Below are positions 10,360 through 22,921 of a stretch of DNA of 64,000 nucleotides, in pieces. Origin of the DNA: Fennellomyces sp. T-0311 (lineage: Eukaryota > Mucoromycota > Mucoromycetes > Mucorales > Lichtheimiaceae); assembly GCA_025266875.1 (NCBI GenBank), contig JALLLT010000011.1:496001-560000 (forward strand). The letters are read 5' to 3'. Made by a program: the position numbers and the translations under genes. The stretch's first letter is position 1, and the number at the start of each line of letters is the position of its first letter. Below the pieces are notes generated by a model. That model was not told where the DNA came from and did no database searches. It saw only the letters and a program-made list of their open reading frames with translations.

Positions 10360-12075
10360 ATGTGACCCAAGTTACCTTTTATATCTCCTGACGATAAAAT
10401 TTGATTCGATGGTTTCCGATAAGATTTTGTATAAATCGATCTAGGAAAACATGTACAATAATAGAAGGGCACGGACATTCTACCCATTATAGAAAATAAG
10501 ATTACGTTTCGAAAAATAGGCAGGAAGGTTTTGTAACCTGTGGGAACATGGATGGAGTAAATGTGGTATGGTTGCCTAAGTGACTGAAAACTTTGTGTCT
10601 GGTTGATCGGTGTAAATAATTGGTGTCGGAGCACTATGGCTTTCAAAGAAAGCGGTTCAGAGAAATAGGAGCACTGATGTTTCTCGGACTACAAAATCCG
10701 AGAATTTGATTTTTCGCACGGTACGCTACTCTCGAGCCACCAGCAAAAGACCCGGGTTTCTCCCCCTTGATCTTTCGGGTTGGATTGGAGGTACATAAAC
10801 AAGAGCGTGCGTAAGAGGCAAAAATGGATATTCTGTAGCTCATATGACGACAAGAAGCGTAGATTAGGTTATAGACGACATCGTTGATTGCCTGCCATAT
10901 CGGGGTTACGACGACAGAAAAAAGTACTGCTTAACACTCCGCTGATAAGACAAGAACGAAACTCAATCTTTGTTTCAAACATATTGCTACATGGTGTGTA
11001 AGAAATATGCATACCAAAATATGTTCCTGTTATTCGGCAAATGAAACAGCGCACTATGTCATTCAAAAAGTACAGTTTCTTCTATAGGTCCATTCAACTT
11101 TTCCTCTATTTTATGTCTGGAAATGAATATGAATCTCCCCACATTTCAAAAATGCATGTTTTATTTTTTTCAAATGCCGTGAGCAGCAAAGAAATGCGCC
11201 ACCTTTGATATACATATTTTTTCAGCGCACACAAATGTGCAAAGTTCTCGGCCTTATCATCATTCAAGGGTATTAGTTCAAGGACCGCCTAATCCCTGCC
11301 CGTTAATCACCACTCCTCTTAATATCATACAAATGTCCGGCGTTTCACTTGTGCTAGTCTTCAATAAGTAATCATGATTATTGATCGGAAAACGTCCATT
11401 CTTCCCTTAAACTTAATCGTACACTGTCACTGACGGTAACCAGCAGATAACTGGTGACATTTAGCATCTCATTACACCAGACACGTCGTTACTAGATTGG
11501 CTGAAGGATGCCTTTACGTGTCAACTTAATCGTTTTAAAACGTTACCCTCGTACAATGAAATAGCAGAAAATACTGAATATGATCTTTCAGTGGTCAATT
11601 GGCTCGATATGAGAGGGTATAGTGGAAAGCCTTTCGAAAGGGAGTGTCGATTATGAAGGACGCCCGAGTTCTCGGAGGTTTCCCAAACGATGGAAGTTTT
11701 CAAGGGATGCTACATATGACAATTGTTCAACAGAGACGGGTCGCCATGAATCCTTTGGATAAGCTTAGTTGGTCGCTTTGTCAGGGCATACTTCATATTA
11801 TATTGAACGCGTGTTCTTTCTATAGCACAACATAAAGGATTCCAAATATATGCCCTATGTGACAATATAACGAATTTACATCGTCCGGAAATAGAAAATC
11901 CTACGTTTCCATGGGCCTATATAATGATGACATCTATATCGCACAGCCTCTTTCCTTCTTTGATCTGATGATTCAAGCTCCTGCATAGCGGAAATGATTT
12001 CTTTTTGTTCCCATTTCACGTAATATAATAGTCCCATCATCCGGTTACAATCCGCTAGAGCACAAAGACTAAAGA
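10360..12075 (+). repeat. copy A of a diverged direct duplication
   Basis: Paired with copy B at 13825-15265. Shared blocks occur in the same order: ATCGATCTAGGAAAA (10437 / 13873); ggagcactatggcttt / ggagcattatagcttt (10628 / 14033); CTCTCGAGCCAC (10731 / 14145); AACACTCCGCTGAT (10934 / 14310); GCAAAGTTCTCG (11238 / 14599); AGTTCAAGGACCG (11276 / 14634); and gatgattcaagctcctgc / gatgattgaagctcctgc (11967 / 15173). Between blocks the copies differ by many substitutions and indels, and no long open frame is conserved. Copy A is about 300 bp longer. It may be a relic of a transposon or an old segmental duplication. Confidence 0.7.
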
Positions 12076-13824
12076 TTGAAGCAAACCATCACTATCTACG
12101 TAATTACAGCATCACATCGATGATCATGCCTATCTTGTAGCTTTAGTAGACCGTCTATACGTAATCTTGATAAAATTGAACGGGTTGGTTAAACAGCAAT
12201 GCTGGTCATCGAAGACACATCGAGTCGAATTTCAAGTCTACTTTCTAGTTTCTACATGATTTACTGTACTTCATGATGTATACTAGCTATATGCATACGC
12301 GCGCGTTTAATTTTGATTATTTCAAAGGGATGCAATACTGATATAACGTAAGTGCCTATGTAGCAAAATCGCTCCAACAGGAACATAGCCCTCGCTGTAA
12401 ATCTTACTAAGCAGCCTGTCGCAATATGACTTTTCAAAACTTTAGATGCGTAGCCATGTAAGCATGCTTCTTAACGATGGCCTAACCGTAATCGAAGCGA
12501 TGCTAAGTGTAATAATAATAACATTATTTGTGCGACCGTAGTAGGATCATACTTCTTGTATTTTCGAGCATTAACCTTCAGTTGAAACTTCTGATGGACT
12601 TGGTATTATCTTGCATGGATTGAGCGATGATAACTGCCGATCAACGACGATTGTATCACTTTTCCAGCTGGCAATAATAATTATTTGTACAGTATCCGTC
12701 TTCGACCAAAATAATAATACATATGCTATCCAATTTGTCCTGGCATTGATTTGCCCGATAAACTTGTTGACTGCGTACATAGAAAAATGGCATCTAAAAG
12801 TAAATGTAATTTGCTCATTAAGGTGATTACGTCGTTTAGTACGGATAAAAACTGCTCATCGGTGCAAAACTTCAGAAAAGTTAACAATGCGTAGAGTAAA
12901 CCGGAATACGAAGGATTCATGATACGGTAAAAGGAATTAGAACTGGTGCTATTGGCATTAATTAAAATATATGCGTATATCAAACTTTAGGTAATGCCAA
13001 TACATTACAGCAACCTCCTGACTTTGTATGATAATTCCAAGGAGTGGAATTCGCCAATTGGCGAATATATTCAACTCTAGATTCTACGGGGTAATGAGCA
13101 AGTAAGATCTCATGATCGAAAGGCCCTCCACAGCTAGTGAATCCAGTGAAAATGATCAACTTTCATTCTTCCAAAGTGTGTTAAGTAGGCAGCAGCGAAA
13201 AATGAATCCACGACGGACGTTTTGTGTGTTCATCGCGCATGCAAAAAAGGTACATGATACACATTCTTGCTTGCTGAAGGCTATATAATGATATTATTGC
13301 CATTAAAATAGAATTTAAAGGTTATTTTGAATTGGATGTCACTGGTATGAATCTTCGCCTGTATATAGTCCAAGTATTTACTTTCAAACTACCTAAAGGT
13401 TTACTTAATGCAATATCAGAGCACATATTGATCGTCCTTGCAGATACATAAAAGCCAAATATTCTAGTCTGCCGAATGGATATCAAAGAAGTATTTACGA
13501 AATAATTGATCCATTCGATTTGGTAGACTCAGTGAACTAGTGCGTGATACAGAAAAAGCATACAACAGGTGTTTAAAGTATAGCGCTGGCCTTTCGAAAA
13601 TGATTGAGTGTACTTGGGTTCAGAAACGATTTCAGATGAAGAGCGTACGTATTGAACTTTTCTTTGTAATTCATGCACACTTTACGTATAGTGCATACAT
13701 ATATTAAAGAAATGTCTTGGTGGCGCCCTACGTAGAGAGCCGGATCAAGGAAAGCAATTAAAAGTACAGTTTAATATTGTTAATATTCGTTATTGCCATG
13801 TAACTCAACTTATCTTATACATCT
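12076..13824. other. spacer between the duplicated segments
   Basis: AT-rich, with short open frames only. No gene or RNA is recognised. Confidence 0.6.
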
Positions 13825-15265
13825 GCCCAAGATCAAAGTTAGCTCAATGTATACAGATAATATTTCGTATACATCGATCTAGGAAAATAGCACAAAAGAG
13901 GTGAACAGGGACGTCCTGTTCGTTACAAATTGATTAGATAAGGAAAACCCGAGGATTTTCTCTTACACTCCGTGATCACATGAATGGAGTAATCGCCAAG
14001 AACTTTGTGACGGAATTGATTGACCTAAATCGGAGCATTATAGCTTTTAAAGTAAAGGAAATGCTGTTCAGAACATCAGGAGCATCGGTGACAGACTTTC
14101 GGACATACGTAGTCCAAAAATCTATTTTCGCACGATCAATCGCTCTCGAGCCACTACAAAAATACATCCTTCCTTTGAATTCTCAGTCGGATCGAAGGTA
14201 CACAAGGCATATGACGAGTAGAAATAGTCGTTTATGTAATACACATCATGTCGACAAGAAACTGGGTAGTTGAATTTGCTTACTATATCGGGCTATTCTC
14301 TCAAATTTCAACACTCCGCTGATCACAGCCAACGCGGAAACAATAGAATTGAAAGATGTATAATAAAAAAAGAAGTCGGTGTCGCATCTGTTTTAGAGTT
14401 CCGTGAGTAAACAGGATACACCAGGATGATTATATTTGCAAGTAGGCACCACTAAATTTCCCTTTCGATATCCAACATGAATACGGATCTTCACACAACT
14501 GATGACGTCCGCCTGGTGTTTAAGAACCTTGTAGAGTACGTTTAAACGCAAAAGGACTCTGATTGCATGAAGTTACATGTATCCTTACGGATAATTGCGC
14601 AAAGTTCTCGTCTTATCGTCACCTCAGGGCATAAGTTCAAGGACCGACTAAAAATCCCTTACCAACACATACCATTTCTCCTAATATCACAACAATGGCC
14701 AGTGCTGGTCTTCTGTTAGCGATCGTGGTTATTGACCTGGGAAAGGCACGATTTTCCCTTGAACTTAGTCACAACAGCTATTAAAGAGGGCAACTTTCAC
14801 CATGTCGTAAATTATGGTAGCTGTGAGCAATCATTTATTTGTGTGGACAGTGCATATATATATATAATCAATTGGCTCAATGTAATATAACTGAATGCGG
14901 TGTCACTGGTGCGCCCGGGATAGTATGCTCACCCGAGATCTCAGAATAAAGGATACGATTTTTCGAGCAATCGTTTCCACGAGAACGGATAATCATTTGT
15001 CACCACTTTTAAAACGCGAGCATTCTCTTTCAAGGGTGCACCCACTGTATATCGAAATATGCACCATGTAACAAGTCCATTGATCTACATTGGTTCAAAA
15101 CGGAAGATCTTATCATTCTACGCGTCCGGGCGATGGTATTTGTCGAAGCAAAGCCTCCCTCCTCCTTTGATCCGATGATTGAAGCTCCTGCGTAGCGGAG
15201 GTGAATTCCTTTTTGTCCTCTCTTCGCCAGGCTCAGTTTGTTTACAATCAGATGAAGCAAGATAG
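13825..15265 (+). repeat. copy B of a diverged direct duplication
   Basis: Second copy of the segment described at 10360-12075, same orientation, about 3.4 kb away. It keeps all the ordered blocks listed there. The limits were judged by eye from where similarity fades and may be off by tens of bases. Confidence 0.7.
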
Positions 15266-15643
15266 ACATGGATATGGGAATACGTCGTCAGCGGTTGAAT
15301 AGTGATGCATGTCGTGCACATAGCAGCAGACGCAGACAATGGGCTGTTTTCAACCAAAAATAGCAACTGGCGAAAGGAAAACGAGGGGGTCGGGTCAGCA
15401 ACAGCGGTAAACATGGCAAGTCCCAACAAATTGATTGAAGGATGACTAAATATTCAAATACAGTAGCATGTTCCCCCTTGGTGCTTTAATGGCTGGTTTC
15501 GAAAGAACAAGGGAAGGCTGAAGTATGATTAAAAAGGTATATATAATTTGTGATGCATTACGAGAGGGCGAAGGAGTAGATGGGGATGAGCGATAATGAT
15601 GGTGTTGTGCGAGTGGAAGTGTGTGTGAGTGTATGCGAAACTA

Positions 15644-17240
15644 TTACATGATAGTGCAGTCGTCGGGCTGATTGCCACCCTTTTTGTTTTTGCTCTGCTT
15701 CTGGTTGCCAGGCTTGCCCTGTAACCGCTGGATGGCCCGTTTGTCGCCGTGCTCAGCAGACTTTCGGTACCATTGCATTGCGCCATCGGGGTCCTTGGGA
15801 GTGCCGATGCCAACCTCGGTGAAATACCCGACCGCGTACTCTGCCTTGGGGAGCTCCTTTTCCGCCGCGCGTTTTGCCCATACATACGCCTCCTCATCGG
15901 ACTGCGGCAAGATGCCCGGCGAGCCCACGAGGTACCAGGCGGTGAGAGCAAAACAAGCTTCGCGGTGGCCCTGCTGGGCAGCTATTGTGTAGTAGTGGAT
16001 CGATAATGCCGGGTCCTGGACACAGTTCAATTTGCCATATTCGTAGCATTCCCCCAAGCGGAACGCAGACGGTGCGTAACCAAGCTCGGCGGCCTGCGCA
16101 TAGAGCGACACCGCGTAATCCAGATCAACAAACACGACGTTCTCGATGCCCTTCTCGTGCAGCAGCGCCAGTTCGTGGATGGCGTGCGGATACTCGCTGG
16201 TGGCAGCCTCGGCAGCGCGCTTCAGCCATTTGACTCCGTCACGTGAGTTCTTGGAGAGACCCAGTTCGCCGTTGACTTCAGCTACGCCTAATCGGTACAT
16301 GGCGCCTGGGTGACTCAACGTGGCCGCTTTGCTGTGTAAACAGAGTAGCAACTTAATTTTAGAGCGGCTTTCGGACAGCGGCCCAAAATAGGCTTACCGG
16401 TAGAATTGGATGGCCTTTGCGCTGTCTTTGCGGGTGCCAAGGCCATCCTCGTAGCACTTGGCCGCTCTGTGTGATAGACATTGTTAGACCAAGGAGAACT
16501 AAAAAAGCGCAGGAGGTTATTTTTAGAAACCTGTAGGCAGCGTCGGCATGATGGTGCTTGGTGGCCTGCACAAACAGCGGGAAGGCCTTGTCAAACTCGT
16601 TCTTGCCCTTCCGGCTGAGCAGGCCCGAGGCATACAGATTGCCAAGATAGTACTGTGACTCTGCATGCCCACGCGAGGCCAGCTGTTTCAGGAGCTTCTC
16701 GGCCTCAGCCAGGTATTCCCAGCGAGCTTGCTCGTCCTCAGCGTTGGTGAGCGGCTTGGCGGCCTCAACCATGAAAATGGCAAAGTCGCACTGGATATCG
16801 GGGCTGTTGGTCTTTTTGGCATTCTCGCGGTACATGTTGATGGTCTGCGTGTACGATAGAAGCGCTGCCTTGCTGCCTGGCTTCAGGTGAGAGTGATCCA
16901 GCAGCTGATCGTTGTTGACCGAGCTCACGTCCAGGACAGAGCTCGATCGTGTGCTGCCTGCCGGTGTTTGCGACGGTGTCGGCGATCGCGGGCTGGGTTG
17001 CCGGAACCCCGGTGGAAGCGGTAGCGACGAGGCCGATCCCGTGCTGCCAGTGGACGAGTAGACGGAATGGACGGCGGGTTGGCTGTTCATGAGCTTGTAG
17101 TTCATGGCGTCCATATGCTTGGGTGGAGGTGGCGGGAGACTGTTTCGGTCTGGCGGTGGAGCTTGCTTGAGCGGAAGCGGTGGTGCCAGGTGCTCTTGGT
17201 GATCCGTCTGAGTCGACGGATCAATCGTATGCTGCATCAT
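15644..17240 (-). CDS. Sel1-repeat chitin synthase regulator (SKT5/Chs4-like), CaaX-terminated
   Basis: Activator/anchor of chitin synthase, acting at the plasma membrane in cell-wall and septum building. Exons 17240-16531, 16466-16398 and 16331-15644 total 1467 nt and give 488 residues in one frame. Residues 1-115 are Pro/Ser-rich and disordered (PPPPPKHMDAMNYK). From about residue 190, Sel1 repeats run to the end, with units such as AESQYYLGNLYASG, AAYRAAKCYEDGLGT, PGAMYRLGVAEVNG, PSAFRLGECYEYG and AEYAVGYFTEVGIGT. The tail KKGGNQPDDCTIM ends in a CaaX box (C-T-I-M), which predicts farnesylation. Yeast Skt5/Chs4 is also prenylated at a CaaX end. The first intron uses the donor GTTTCT, unusual but phase-consistent. 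Yeast Skt5 is somewhat longer. Confidence 0.88.
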
Positions 17241-17773
17241 GATCGGTCGTGTCAGAAAGAGTGTAAGGAAACAAAGGAAGAGGAGAAAACGAAAAGAACG
17301 AGAGACAAGGCGACAAAAATAGATAACTTCGTGTCATTCTCCCACTCCTGACCATGATCGCTCCTCCGACACACGCTTGCACTCGCACTAGCGACTTGCT
17401 GGTGCTTTTGCCCAGCAGCGTCTCCCTTCTCCCAAGCTCCCCCCCCCTGGTCCGCAAGCAACAGCGACTATTGCCTATTCGCCCGCAGGCAAGCACCAGG
17501 CTCACATGCTTCGACAACTTTATCAGAAAGAGGACAAATAAAAGAGACACATACCAAGGAGGCAACTCCTTAGCGCGATTCACGTTGGATCATCCCGTCT
17601 GTCTTTCTGCTGACACCACGTCCGCCATTCCCGACCCAACTGTTGTCCATCTCCTTGGCTCTGCCTGTTTTATTGCGGCCGCCCCCTTTATCTATTTTTT
17701 TTTTTTCATTTTCATTTTCCTTTATCGGTCACGGTGTTTGTTTGCAGCCCGAGACTTGATCCGGGCCATTATG
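17241..17773. other. spacer between SKT5-like start and CHMP3 stop
   Basis: Pyrimidine-rich leader region of the SKT5-like gene (minus). Open frames on both strands (17221-17583 minus, 17354-17785 plus) have low-complexity translations and no recognisable domain. A 5' UTR or a leader intron is likely. Confidence 0.5.
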
Positions 17774-18743
17774 CTACCCTTTTAGAGCCTATTTATCCGC
17801 ACACTTAATCATCGTCGCTCCACCCCGCCCCGCTGCCGCCCTACCTGTAAGCGCTTTTGCATCATGTCCAGCTCTGGACCCTCTTCCTCTTCGTCCTCTT
17901 CTATCTGCATCTCCGGCTTCTTGTCCAGTGCAGGTCCCACTGGTCCTGCCTCGCCCAGCATGCCTGTGTCCCAAATGTTCATATCTGCAGTCCGTTTTGT
18001 CCAAGCACACCCCCTCCGAACACTTACCGTCCGTGATTTGGTATAGCACATTGTTGACTTCCTCGTCCGCCTCTTCTTCCAGATCTTCGTCATCCATCAT
18101 CTCCATGGTATCATCGATCATCTCCTCCATCAGCCCTGCCTGTGTGGTCGCACAACTGCGTTTCAGTAACCAATCGGTATAAACGCGAGCAGCACAGCGC
18201 TACCTTCATCATTTCCATAGACATCTGCTGCATTGTCTGTGACAGCTCTGGCATCCGCACCAGTGTGTTCACCAGCTTCATCACCTCGCCGCTCTTCTGC
18301 AGTGTGCCTGCCACCTTGATCGTTGCTGTAAAAAGAGCATGAGTGATCGGTGCGATCCCGTACAAGCTGTCTAAGGATTTTACCCAGCTGATGCTCGAGC
18401 TGCATGACGATCGAATTCAGTTGCGCCTTGCTGGTATACAATCGATTCTTATGTCGCTGTGAACGTATCAGCTCCTTGGCAAGTATTTTACATATCTTGG
18501 TATCGCCCTTCTTGGCCGCCTGCTTTATTGACTTCTTCACTTTGGCTTCCTCCGAATCAATGCCCTGAATTTGGCGTTGTATCATTCGTTGCTGCTGCCT
18601 GATCTCTTGACGCCATTTCTTCACCTGAATAGCCCTGTTATCTTTTGGCTCTGAAGCAACCAAAGAAACCAGACATAACGTACCAGCTCTTCCGGTGTCT
18701 TCTTGCCAAAGAACCGCTGAATATTATTAAATGTACTGGCCAT
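17774..18743 (-). CDS. VPS24: ESCRT-III subunit Vps24/CHMP3
   Basis: Core ESCRT-III polymer subunit, acting at endosomes and other membranes in inward budding and scission, recruited with Snf7, Vps20 and Vps2. Six exons (18743-18684, 18624-18384, 18325-18204, 18139-18028, 17963-17845, 17788-17774) total 669 nt and give 222 residues, the length of human CHMP3. The N-terminus MASTFNNIQRFFGKKTPEEL precedes the basic helix KWRQEIRQQQRMIQRQI, and AKELIRSQRHKNRLYTSKAQ follows. The AGLMEEMIDDTMEMMDDEDL region and the acidic stretch QIEEDEEEEGPEL lead to a MIM1-like end MMQKRLQALKG that can bind Vps4 MIT domains. The last coding exon is only 15 nt. Without it the frame would run into unrelated sequence, so its splice sites (56-nt intron) decide the C-terminus. 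One 3' splice choice near 17964 has an alternative. Confidence 0.93.
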
Positions 18744-19165
18744 GGACAAAGGAATTTGAAATCTGTATTGCAGCCAAGTACCGTACGAGAGACGAGAAAG
18801 GAACAGCCGCGGGATTAGAAAATAGTGCTTGGCCCTAACCTTCCCCAAACTTTCGTCGGATCGATAAGTATGGAACATTTTTTGTTTCTTTGTTTATCAG
18901 CAACACAACTTTATTCGCAAAGCAGGCGCGATATATTGTCACTGAAAGCGCGTAAGAAAGGCTGGCTGTATTATCCCTACTGCGATACGCGGGATGCCAC
19001 GAGTTTGGCATACTGTCACCATAGAGATGTAGTGTTGACAGCACATCTGCCGCTAGGCAACGCCAAGAACGTTTGTTTATAGTCTAAACACATGCTCGTG
19101 ATTATGTATTGTATTTTCCTTACTCCCACATTTTTGTCTTTCTTTCTTGAATCGCTTGAATCACA
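18744..19165. promoter_or_regulatory. divergent promoter region, CHMP3 (minus) and SDR (plus), with X-box-like sites
   Basis: The 422-bp gap separates two start codons facing away from each other. It holds GTCACCATAGAGAT (19015-19028), partly matching the RFX X-box, and a half-site CTAGGCAAC near 19053-19061. Shared regulation is an inference. Confidence 0.35.
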
Positions 19166-20626
19166 ATGCAACTTGATGGCAAAGTAGCTGTCATAACAGG
19201 AGCAAGTCGCGGCATTGGAAAAGCAGTAGCCGAGGCTTTCACCAAGCTAGGCGCAAAAGTCGTTATTGGGGATATTCGCGATCCTGAAGGAGAGGCTGTA
19301 GTAGAAGCATTGAATGAAAGGTTCTTCTTGACTAAGAAAGAAAGCTAGTTATATGCTAATAAGCAAACAGAGCAAACGATCGTGTCGCTGTTTATAAGCA
19401 TTGCAACGTAGCTGAATATCAAGACAACATTGATCTTTTCAAAACAGCCGAGGATGAGTTTGGCGGAGTGGATGTAAGTTCACGAACCCTACATCCTTGA
19501 GTAACATTTTTTTTTGATTCGCCAAAAGATTGCAATTCTGAATGCAGGTGTGGGCACAGACTGCAATACCATCTTTGCTCCTCTTGACGGTACAGATAGT
19601 TTGTCTTGCATACCTTATCTTACTTATCGATCGAGGTTGCATAGATAAACGCGATGAGCATTTGTTTGATGTCGATGTCTTTGGTGTAGTCAAAGGTAAT
19701 GAAAAAAAAGCTAAAGTGGACATTGATACTCACCAGAGAGAGAGATTCAGGGTAAACGATGACAAATGAACGGTAAAGTGTTTTTTATTGACATTTAGCC
19801 CATTTTTTCAGAACAAAAGTCGCTGTACTACATATGGCTAAGCGAGGAGGCGGGTGCATCGTAGCTACTGCATCGACTTGCAGTTTTCAAACACCTCCGT
19901 ATGACTTTTCCTTTTCCCTTATGATATTCCAGCTAATCCATTGGAGAAACACATAGGGCAATGGGAACTTACAACGCAGCAAAACATGCTGTTGCAGGAT
20001 GGGTAAGAACCCTGGATTGGATGCCAAAAGTGTGTAACGTTCGGGTTAATGCAGGTATGAAGAAAATTGAGTTATAGAAAGTGCGTATCCTAATTCCCTC
20101 CTTTCTGTTTATTGAAAATAGTCTGTCCTGCGTGGATCGGTAAGGGGAAAAACGAAACGTTACTTAAAAAAAGATAACTAACCTAGCCTCATTCCAAAAA
20201 AAAAATAGATACTGACTTGTTGACAAACTTTGGGGAACGCGGGGTAGAGCCTTACTGGGAAGTAGCTGACGCATTACCTCGTGCCAAGATGGAGACTGCT
20301 GTGGAAGGATTCCTTAGCTTAATTCGCGACGAGTCAAAAACTGGTAAATATTTCGAGAAAAGAATGATGAGATGGTTCTAAGATTCGATTTTCAGGGTGT
20401 ACTCTCTTGGTTCTCCCCAAAGGTCTGGAGGAATGGCCTAGGCCGCCTGTGTTTGGTAAGATTAAGGTGTTTAAAACAAATAAAAAAAAACTCATGTAGA
20501 ACGACAGATTCGTCTGTGAATGACGCGACTAACAAGGCTTTGGATAAATATCAATATACAATGGTTGATCGGTACAAACAAGAACTACAAGATGCCTTGA
20601 AGCGGTATAATCCCAAGGAAAAATAA
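19166..20626 (+). CDS. short-chain dehydrogenase/reductase, tandem copy 1 (HPGD-like)
   Basis: NAD(P)-dependent SDR oxidoreductase. The N-terminus MQLDGKVAVITGASRGIGKA carries the intact TGxxxGIG cofactor motif. Asp in VVIGDIRDPEG at the end of strand 2 favours NAD(H). NAG is in AILNAGVGTD, Ser in IVATASTCS, and the Tyr/Lys pair in TYNAAKHAVAGW. The C-terminus follows the sister genes (AKMETAVEGFLSLI) but its last exons differ: one reads LLVLPKGLEEWPRPP, and the final exon, from 20508, ends RYNPKEK. At least ten short exons join in phase. The exon before the active-site Tyr lacks the 14-nt microexon arrangement seen in copies 2 and 3. The resemblance to 15-hydroxyprostaglandin dehydrogenase is a family statement only; the substrate is unknown. 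Confidence 0.85.
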
Positions 20627-21472
20627 GGTCATATCTTAATAATAAGCCTAACGCACTCTCCTTTCATCATCGTACGTATGATATTGGATGAGCATTTTCA
20701 TGCCCAATGATACTGTGCTCTTTCTCATTTTCACACGTTCTCCAATCTTTTTCTGCATAAGGAGAGCACAGACCGTGGCAATTACGTTTATTCAACTTTT
20801 TTGGTTAATTTTGTCATTGCCTAATAATGATGACCCAAGACAGGGGTAAATGTAACTTGCTGATGACCTGGTGTTTGTTTAGCCTTAAGTACCAGAATAG
20901 GTTATGGCCAAACTAACTTTACAATGTTATCGAGTGATGCTTTGGGTAACAAAATCAGTTTCCTTACTTATTGCCTTGCATAGCAATAAATATAGAGCTT
21001 CGCACGTTCCATTCGTGCGATCTCGCGATAATACATCCCACGGAATAATTACATATCTAGTTTCCGTATTATAAAGTAACAGGGTACGTATCCCGGAACA
21101 AAATTTGAGATATTCCACGATCCTATCAGTGCGCCGAAACATGACCATCCCTGATGTCAAGTCAAAAATGTATCTGAATTTCATCCCAAAATGCCGCCCC
21201 TAACGAACCTTACGATCGAGTTGCAGTCATAGATGCGTAAAAACCACGCGATCCTTCAAATACCGGATATACATGCAACTCTTTCGACGCGACATGCATC
21301 CGTTATTCACACGTTGCATAAGTGCAAACTGTTATGATTATATAATTCGTATTTTGTCTTTTTTGAATACGCAAGTCCGAACGTTTTCCCAGGCGCTCAA
21401 GCTATAAAAGGGAGCGTGGATCACTTCACATGGTGAAAGCTTGTATACACGTTTCTACACTATCAAAACAAA
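20627..21472. other. intergenic spacer between SDR copies 1 and 2
   Basis: No gene is seen. It includes the promoter of copy 2. Confidence 0.6.
21403..21410 (+). promoter_or_regulatory. TATA box of SDR copy 2
   Basis: TATAAAAG lies 70 bp upstream of the ATG at 21473, in the context GCTATAAAAGGGAGC. It is the clearest TATA box in the window and suggests strong or regulated expression. Confidence 0.6.
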
Positions 21473-22921
21473 ATGACTACTGCACGAACTCTTGAAGGCA
21501 AAGTTGCCGTTATCACTGGTGCAAGCCGAAACATCGGAAAGGCTGTTGCTGCTGAAATGATCAAACGCGGTGCCAAGGTTGTGATTGGTGATATTCTGGA
21601 CGCTGAGGGCGAAGCTACCGTCAAGGAATTTAATGAAAGGTATAAAATTGGAATAACGTTGTTCTCCCACGAGACTTTCTCACCCCACATAAACTTTTTT
21701 ACAGCGCGGGAAGCAAGGTCGCTGCTTATATTCACACGGATGTGACCAAGTACAGCGATAATGCCGCTTTGTTCAAGCTGGCTGCAACTGAGTTTGGTGG
21801 TGTTGATGTAAGTTATATATTTATTGTATAAAGATTTTCTCGTCGGCTATATTAATAACGTAATTTTCTATATGTAGATTGCCTTCCTCAATGCTGGTAT
21901 TGGTACCAACGCCTGCACGATGCTTCAACCCTTCAATGGTGAGTAGTTCAGAAATAAACAAAATATAAGTAGATATTAACAAAATGTAGATGCTGTGGAT
22001 GACCGCATGCTTGACATCAACACAACTGCCATCGTCAAGGGCTCCAAGGTTGCCCTGCTTCACATGGCGAAGCGAGGTGGTGGTGTTATTGTTAACACTG
22101 CTAGTGTTGCTGGTGTAAGTATTTTTTTCTCACAGTCGTAATAAGCATAAATACACAAACGTATCAACTCATTATGCAACTTTTAGTTCCTTTGCTCCCC
22201 GTAAGTTTTACCGATTTCCGGTAGTACCAAAATAGGGTTTATGCTGACATTACGTAACACATAGGGCTGTCGGAATCTATGCTGCCTCCAAGCATGGTGT
22301 CATCGGCTGGACCCGCTCGAACGCTATTTTCGAACACGTATGTGGAGTGCGCATGAATGCTGTTTGCCCTTACTGGGTAGGTAAGTATCTTTTTCAACTG
22401 TGTAAGAAAAAATACCAAGGCCAACAACCATTATAGAAACTGAGCTCGCTGGCGATTTGGGCAACAGTGTTGACCAAAATCCTTTTGCCAAGGTATTACT
22501 ATTGAATTTAATTTCGGAACTATACATTTTAAAAACGAACTTTGTAGATGGTGAAAGAATCCCCACGCACCAAGGTCGAAACTGTTGTCGAGGCTGTGCT
22601 AACTCTTGTTGAAGACAAGAGCCGAAATGGTATTTGAACAAACACGTTTAACAAAAAAAAATGATGGAGCTGACATTGCCATCTAACTAGCCCAAACCTT
22701 GCTGGCATTGCCCGGAAACGTCATCCGTCCACAAGAACCCATCCCTGTCTATCGTAAGTTATTTCTTATTCTTATATCTTATGCACTATAATTCACATAC
22801 TGGTGAAATAGCTGAAATCCTTGATGAGAATTACAAGACTGTTGCCACAACTTATGCTCAAGAAGCTATTGTCTATTACAAGAAGAGACTGGCTGAAGCA
22901 CTTGAGCGTGAGGGTATCTAA
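21473..22921 (+). CDS. short-chain dehydrogenase/reductase, tandem copy 2 (HPGD-like)
   Basis: SDR oxidoreductase, close paralogue of its neighbours. It starts MTTARTLEGKVAVITGASRN. The nucleotide motif reads TGASRNIG, with Asn where most classical SDRs have Gly. Asp in VVIGDILDAEG suggests NAD(H). Other motifs are FLNAGIGTN, the catalytic Ser in NTASVAGF, and Tyr/Lys in GIYAASKHGVIGW. The C-terminal part has TELAGDLG, TKVETVVEAVLTLVED and LLALPGNVIRPQEPIP, and ends ALEREGI. A 14-nt microexon (22187-22200) lies between the Ser and Tyr motifs and is needed to keep phase. Expression is probably driven by the TATA box at 21403. Confidence in family is high; function beyond dehydrogenase is unknown. 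Confidence 0.9.

Noticed and set aside
15118..15429. 103-codon minus frame with a signal-peptide-like start
   Set aside because: Overlaps the end of decayed repeat copy B, and copy A has no matching frame.
17354..17785. 143-codon plus-strand frame
   Set aside because: Lies opposite a pyrimidine/purine-biased leader and the CHMP3 3' end. The translation is low-complexity.
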